Below are positions 59,034 through 64,000 of a stretch of DNA of 64,000 bases, piece by piece (within the stretch, counting starts at the first letter, position 1; every line of letters begins with the position of its first letter). Source of the DNA: Manduca sexta. Taxonomy: Eukaryota > Arthropoda > Insecta > Lepidoptera > Sphingidae. The stretch covers positions 10,234,920 through 10,298,919 of the forward strand of contig NC_051129.1 of assembly GCF_014839805.1 (NCBI RefSeq), in the 5' to 3' direction. The notes beneath the pieces are model-generated. The model was given only the letters and a program-made list of their open reading frames with translations. It had not been told where the DNA came from and did no database searches. The translations under genes were made by a program, and so were the position numbers.

Positions 59034-61453
59034 CAGGTTTGGTATTTATCAAAGACACAGCTGTTTTGGTACACTGTAGATATATGTCATATAATATTAC
59101 TAAAGGCCCGTTATTTGTGCGTGTCGTAGTAATGTTTTATAGCTCATAAAGCAACATTAGCCTTGTGTCGAGCAGTTGGCAGTAATACGGTTGAAGCGTC
59201 CCTATTTCGCTTTATCCAAAAATAATACATACATATATAAATAAAGGCCGTCGAGTACCTATATTTAATCGATTAGCGCTGGCCCGCTGTTTGCAACTCG
59301 GTACTTAGAAGTTAATAGAAAATTTACGTATACCTATAGATGTTGAACTATAGCAAATGCCTACCTAAGATGAATAGTAAAAATATAAAATTACAAGTAA
59401 ATTTATATCTTATAAAATTAATTAAGGAACGCGCGTTACGCGTGAACCATCAATAAAGATACAAGATTGATAGCGGCCACCAATCATCGCTTAATTAATT
59501 AACTAATTACTCGGCTCAATCTGAACGCTGTAATTAATTAGTATATTTTGACGTGACCGTCGATTAAAAAATATAAACTGAACAAATCCGAATAATTAAT
59601 GTTCGCCGTGTGCGGGGCACGCGTTCCGGTAATTTTGTTGAAAAATCCGCGGCGCGACGTCCTCGGTCTAATTGGGACACGATTAAATATTAACGGAACG
59701 TTTTAAAATAGATTTATTGATCCTTTATTCATGAGGAACACAGTCGGATAAAACGTGTTACAAAAACTGTTTGAACAAATATTTGAAACGATTCCATCCT
59801 AATCCAAAACCGCTATACCGAAGGTGCAATAAAGCATCTAAACAGTAATACCAACTATTCAACGCAGTAGTATTAGAAACCGCATTCTACGGATTTTACG
59901 GCGCGGCAGAACATTCCGTATGACTTGTAAACCGCATCCAGGCAAGTTTTAACAATAGGTACCTAAGGTAGTGTCGCCGGCGTCTCGGAACTAAGGTTAC
60001 CATTTATAAATGGTACTGTGCCTATGTAGGGTGCCTAACATGATTTTTCAAAACGCCTGTAAGAAGTAAAAAGCTCTAGGTCATAAGTAAAATACAACAG
60101 GTAATATTAAAGATAATAATTTTTTTTTTAATTGTTTTATTTTGAGACAAGGAGTGATATTTTTCATAAGTCATAATTGTTTAAATTGTTTTGTCTCATA
60201 CCAACGCCGGCCGCACGCCTATAAATGCCTATCAAATGTCCTCCTGTCATATAGTTCGTTGCTACGCGGTAAAAACTCTTACCATGCGTGAGTTCGACTG
60301 AGAGAATAAATAGAACGTTTGCTAATTATAGTTCATAAGATCAGATTAGTCTGCATACGTCTAGACTGAATGCGGTGCGGATTTCGAATTAATTAATCGG
60401 ATTTTAGATGCACTCTCTCTTGTTTTCGTTTGATTACTGATCAGTTATGAGTGTTATTTAAGCTATTTCTAATGCATATGTAACATAGCATCGTAGATGT
60501 TTTTGTAAATCAAGTTGGTAGAACATTTTCACATGATATTAATGATCCCAATTCTTTCTTACCTCTCTGTTGTGCAAAATCCAACCAACCCTCCTTTATC
60601 GTCATTACCAGCGGTAAAGATAAAGCTACTATCTCCCGTGAAAAAAAAAAACAACACGTGCATGTGACAGTTCAATACTATTATTATTTATTATGTACCG
60701 CGTCAGCCAGTGTTAAATAGGGCTAACGATTTGATGATGTACAATATTTAAAGTAAGTACTTGCCTAGTTACATGAATACATCCATATCAGATTTATTCC
60801 TTTTCTAATGTCACAGCGATGTTAGTGTGTTCACACTACACGCGATGTCGAGTTGGTTCGTTCGCATGTAACGTTTTTTCCGTCCCTTCGTGTATTTCCG
60901 AGCCGGGGGTGTTCGCGTCCCACTTGCGTAAAGTTCAAGTACGTCCGCCTTCAACGTGTTGCGAACAGCCGGCCGTTTTCGCGTGCCACGTGGCATACTA
61001 AAGTTTTTGTGCAACCTAAATTACAATATCAAAGCCGCTGTGGATTAACACGCTAAAAACTTTAGTGGGTTATTTTCAAATTGATTTTAAATCGTGAAAC
61101 CTTTCACGACAAGTAATTGTAAAAAGAAACGTAAAAATAAAATAAATTCTTAAAGTAAAAGCTATCATTATTACTCCGGACCCTTATAAATCCAAACTAT
61201 GAATAAAATTTGGCTGATGTTTGGTAAATTTAAAATGGTTTGGAAGGAAAGAATTTTAATAGAGTGCATCTTTTATAACACCTTTTTATACAGATCATAT
61301 TCAACAACGATTATTTTCTATCACTTGCCTTACATAACAACACATAATTATAATGTCAGCAAATTGTCTTCAAGTAAGCCATACAAAACCTTTCTAGGCG
61401 GTACTAAGACGCCACGATTTACATTTATATTTCACTAGCTCACTATTACAAGG
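59034..61453. other. non-coding DNA
   Basis: No gene or repeat is recognised. 59.58-59.68 kb and 60.82-60.98 kb are locally CpG-richer; the second carries overlapping short frames on both strands without domain features. Confidence 0.5.
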
Positions 61454-61536
61454 TTTACTTATTTATTGCACTTCATACATATATTATCGTGTAATGGCGG
61501 ACGTAATGCCACAGGTATTCTATACCAGTCAACATG
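61454..61536 (+). repeat. second un-amplified relative of the minisatellite unit
   Basis: 'tttacttatttattgcacttcat', 'gtaatggcggacgtaatgcc', 'caggtattctataccagtcaac' parallels the last unit and flank of the 29.56-30.80 kb array. It holds one unit only, with several substitutions in the core. Confidence 0.6.
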
Positions 61537-61936
61537 CGGTTGTTCTAGGAGAGGTTCTGTGTTATATTTGATGTGCAAAATGAATTAAAAATATTATTCT
61601 TCCAGTGAAAATAAAAAAAATAAATACAATAATCATAAATTATTCTCCTTTTTTTACCGTCATTTAAATTTTTAATCTCTGTTTTGCAACCCAAGTAAAA
61701 ATTAACATGATGAACATTTCGTTACATCGTAAATAGTTATCACACATGTTAAACAGAGCGTATAACTTTACATCTCCCAGATAACTTGTAATGACACAGG
61801 AACGTTTGATAAACACTGGTACACTCCTGAGGGACTTCACCGAGTGCCTTTAGCATAATAACATGTCTGATGTTTAATGACGAACCCTCTACGGTTGAAT
61901 ATTTAGTTGATATGCGGAAATGGCATAATTGAAAAA

Positions 61937-62260
61937 GCGGCGATAGCCTAGTTGAGTGTGGAACGGACTGCCAAGACGAATGTCCGCAGGTACAAAACCC
62001 AAGGGCACACACCTCTGACTTTTCTAAAAAATCATGTGTGTATTCTTTGTGAATTTATCGTTCGCTTTAACGGTGAAGGAAAACATCGTGAGGAAACCTG
62101 CACATCTGAGAAGTTCTCTATAGGAATTCCGAAGTGTGAAGTCTACCAATCCGCACTAGGCCAGCGTGGTGGACTAAGGCCTAATCCCTCTCAGTAGTAG
62201 AGGAGGCCCGTGCTCAGCAGTGGGACAGTATATAATACAGGGCTGATATTATTATTATTA
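61937..62260 (+). mobile_element. near full-length tRNA-derived SINE with (ATT)n tail
   Basis: The head has a pol III A box ('tagcctagttga', 61944-61955) and a diverged B box ('ggtacaaaacc', 61989-61999) at tRNA-like spacing. The body runs through 'gtgaaggaaaacatcgtgagg' and 'gagaagttctctatagg'. The 3' part 'ggccagcgtggtggactaag' leads to the tail 'gatattattattatta'. An exact 13-bp direct repeat, 'tatgcggaaatgg', occurs at 61911-61923 and 62259-62271. Thirteen further bases lie between the left repeat and the A-box head, so either the element begins earlier or bases were added at insertion. It would be transcribed by RNA polymerase III and mobilised by a LINE that recognises its tail. Confidence 0.88.
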
Positions 62261-62758
62261 TGCGGAAATGGAGATTTAGCCTGTTGCGAGTTGACAGACC
62301 TAACATGATTTATGATTACATTCTAATCATTGATATAATTCACTCTATGAGTTATTATAAGAAAAAAAAAATAGACTGCATCTCCATATGTAAAATTCTA
62401 CAAATAAAGCTGCGGGACGTATCGACACAAGACTTCATCCCACTCGATATTAATTAATAATAAATTAATGCTTATTTAACTACTCCGAGATATAAATGTA
62501 AATGGAACCTTGGCATCTAAACTAGGCTACCCTGCGTTTCAGATGGCAATGTTTAAGTAACCAATGCAACAACTGATAATGCTAATAGCATTCCTACAGC
62601 CCGTATGATAGCACTGCAACAGCTTAAACGGACAAAAATGTTATTGATTCATCAATCAACATTCACACATTTCGTGAATCTTTTACAGTTCAACGAAAAC
62701 GGCAAACAAATTTTCTCGGTTCCGCCGAATGAAATTTCAATTATTAAACAATTTCTCA

Positions 62759-62915
62759 TTTGCGGCGGGTTGAGCGCAATTGTTCGCCGCAAACGGAGCG
62801 CGCGCGGGGGCGGCGCGGGAGCGGCGCGGGAGCGGTGCCGCGCCGCCGTGGCGACATCCTCGCGTAATTACATACATCGGTGTCACCCCGCTGCCGGCAA
62901 TCACGGCAAGTACAC
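62759..62915. promoter_or_regulatory. CpG-rich island
   Basis: About 155 bases are strikingly rich in CpG words, including two tandem copies of 'ggcgcgggagc' (about 62811-62832) and an inverted match 'gcggtgccgcgccgc'. Flanks are AT-rich. Two forward frames are open here but are low-complexity (Ala/Arg/Gly). It could be a promoter or 5' exon, a conserved element, or a local GC-rich repeat; I cannot tell which. Confidence 0.4.
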
Positions 62916-63671
62916 TCTTCGCTGAGAATATGAATAAAGATGAAAATTCGTTAACAGACTCCTAAAAAAACATGCCGTACAAGATATACATATAGGTATA
63001 TCCCTCGTGGCGTAGATTGCAACGGGTCTTTGTAGCCGTAGAGAACGAATTTGATTCTATATCTATCTATTCTTGGAAAATATATTCACATTAGAATGTG
63101 TTATTGGCGTATTTGTCTTAATATAACAATAGAGTAAACAAGGCTCTTAAAGAGTTCCTGAAATCGATCACGCCGGTTATTTGTGGAATATAATATGTTG
63201 TATGAATATTATATTTGTTGTTACTCATGTTATGGTGTGTGTGTTTAACAAATTATTCTAGAAATATAATCATAGAGAGTACCTGTATAGTTAATTTTAA
63301 ATTAATAATGCACACTGATCCGATATCGAATACCACGCGTTACCCACTCCCGAAACTAATAACATGCATATTGTTTTCGAACACGTAAATTATAGTAATT
63401 AAACGTCTCCGCTTTCCCGCTCGGTGATTTCGGGTCGGCGCTGATCTAAAGAAGGCTCTGTGCAATTACGAATTACATTTTGAGCCTTATGCGTAATATA
63501 GTTGGGAGTATATTCAAGAAGCAATTATGCCAGTATATAAAGCCTAGACCAATTACATGCAGACCAGACCAATTAGCATGACAATATTGACAAACATACC
63601 TTATACATATTTAAAATATTATTCGCAAATTGTAATTATAATTTTTTTTATAATAAATGAATCGCTTTCAG

Positions 63672-63715
63672 CTGGATTCTGACCATGACAGTCAATCTCA
63701 ATGGAGATCAACCAG
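63672..63715 (+). other. candidate 44-bp micro-exon
   Basis: An acceptor-like 'aatcgctttcag' (to 63671) and a donor-like CAG|gtacgc (63713-63721) enclose 44 bases. Two of three frames are open, one of them reading LDSDHDSQSQWRST. The local composition is more balanced than the AT-rich flanks. No neighbouring exon is in the window, and short splice-site pairs arise by chance, so confidence is low. Confidence 0.2.
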
Positions 63716-63789
63716 GTACGCAGGAACTGTTTATTACGCACAAGTGTGTGTGCAATACACAGTTTCACTTTCTATTCCTTTACTCTCAT

Positions 63790-64000
63790 GATCCGGTGAG
63801 ACGGCAATCCGACATGACCGCACAGAGAAAACGCAACACCAACGGCTTTACTTGTTCTCCAAGGCACGGGGATTTCACACCACCATCTTGTCTCCGAGCT
63901 ACAATTGAGTATCTAATATTTAAGATGGAAAAACTCAATCGCAACTACTTTTGGCGCGACCTGGGATTCGAATTCAGGACCACAGCGCGATAGTCGTGCT
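63790..64000 (-). mobile_element. tRNA-derived SINE, cut by the window edge
   Basis: On the minus strand the edge part reads 'ggtcctgaattcgaatccc' (a pol III B box context), then 'gttgcgattgagtttttcc', and 'ggtggtgtgaaatccccg' with 'ggagaacaagtaaagccg' further in. This arrangement belongs to a SINE type common in Lepidoptera and differs in its body from the two families above. The 5' head lies outside the window. Confidence 0.55.

Larger units (their letters stand above)
62272..63789. other. non-coding DNA containing a GC-rich island
   Basis: Apart from the CpG island at 62759-62915 and the candidate micro-exon at 63672-63715, nothing gene-like is seen. Confidence 0.5.

Noticed and set aside
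60811..61056. overlapping 60-67-codon frames on both strands
   Set aside because: CpG-richer DNA with fewer stop codons; frames overlap in three readings and none shows a domain.
62605..62965. 106- and 61-codon frames through the GC-rich island
   Set aside because: Low-complexity Ala/Arg/Gly translation caused by the GC-rich repeats; no support for coding.

Overview
The window looks like non-coding nuclear DNA from a lepidopteran (moth or butterfly). It is AT-rich. I find no open reading frame that resembles a host gene, and no bacterial-type gene organisation. The dispersed repeats are ones I associate with Lepidoptera. These are 5'-truncated RTE-type LINE ends with (TGA)n or (GAA)n tails, and tRNA-derived SINEs, one family with an (ATT)n tail. 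There are also small Helitrons with the 'gcgggcgaagccgcg' hairpin near a CTAG end, a non-autonomous hAT element, and foldback MITEs. The species cannot be named from this sequence. No tRNA, rRNA or complete host gene is visible, so the window is either intergenic or inside a very large intron.

Layout. 0-10 kb: mostly unique AT-rich DNA with two compact regulatory-looking motif groups (paired E-boxes near 0.32 kb; CRE/UPRE/E-box cluster at 1.7 kb), a small Helitron (4.2 kb) and a palindromic MITE (8.2 kb). 10.9-12.2 kb: a 1.3-kb non-autonomous hAT element with intact ends and an 8-bp target duplication. 12-21 kb: mostly unique DNA with several short CpG-rich patches. 21.5-23 kb: a 33-bp direct repeat, a poly-A-ended repeat, an RTE LINE end with an 11-bp target duplication, and a SINE fragment. 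24.4-26 kb: homeodomain-site-rich and CpG-rich unique DNA. 26.2-27.1 kb: a larger Helitron carrying a (GTCT)n microsatellite. 28.0-28.3 kb: a SINE that contains a good splice-site pair. 29.0-29.2 kb: a Helitron. 29.56-30.80 kb: a striking minisatellite of 27 units. 31.5 kb: a MITE. 33.5-33.8 kb: the best-preserved RTE LINE end. 34.8-35.1 kb: a second poly-A-ended repeat. 38.1-38.3 kb: a SINE next to a hAT end. 39.9-40.8 kb: two minus-strand SINEs. 41.7 and 47.7 kb: Helitrons. 50.7 kb: a perfect 32-bp-arm palindrome built from hAT end sequence. 51.7 kb: a third poly-A-ended repeat. 53-55 kb: CpG-rich and CGATA-rich unique DNA. 55.6 and 57.9 kb: Helitrons. 58.9 and 61.9 kb: SINEs, the second nearly full length with a 13-bp target duplication. 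62.8 kb: a very GC-rich island. 63.8-64.0 kb: a SINE running off the window edge.

There is no set of genes acting together. The interest lies in (i) the minisatellite, which appears to have grown from one segment of a dispersed repeat that occurs un-amplified at two other places here; (ii) transposon footprints sharp enough to define family ends and target duplications; (iii) a SINE that may supply an exon; and (iv) motif-dense unique islands that could be enhancers or a remote promoter. All functional statements about non-coding DNA are inference. I did not find a convincing new biological system; the minisatellite and the hAT-derived perfect palindrome are the most unusual structures.
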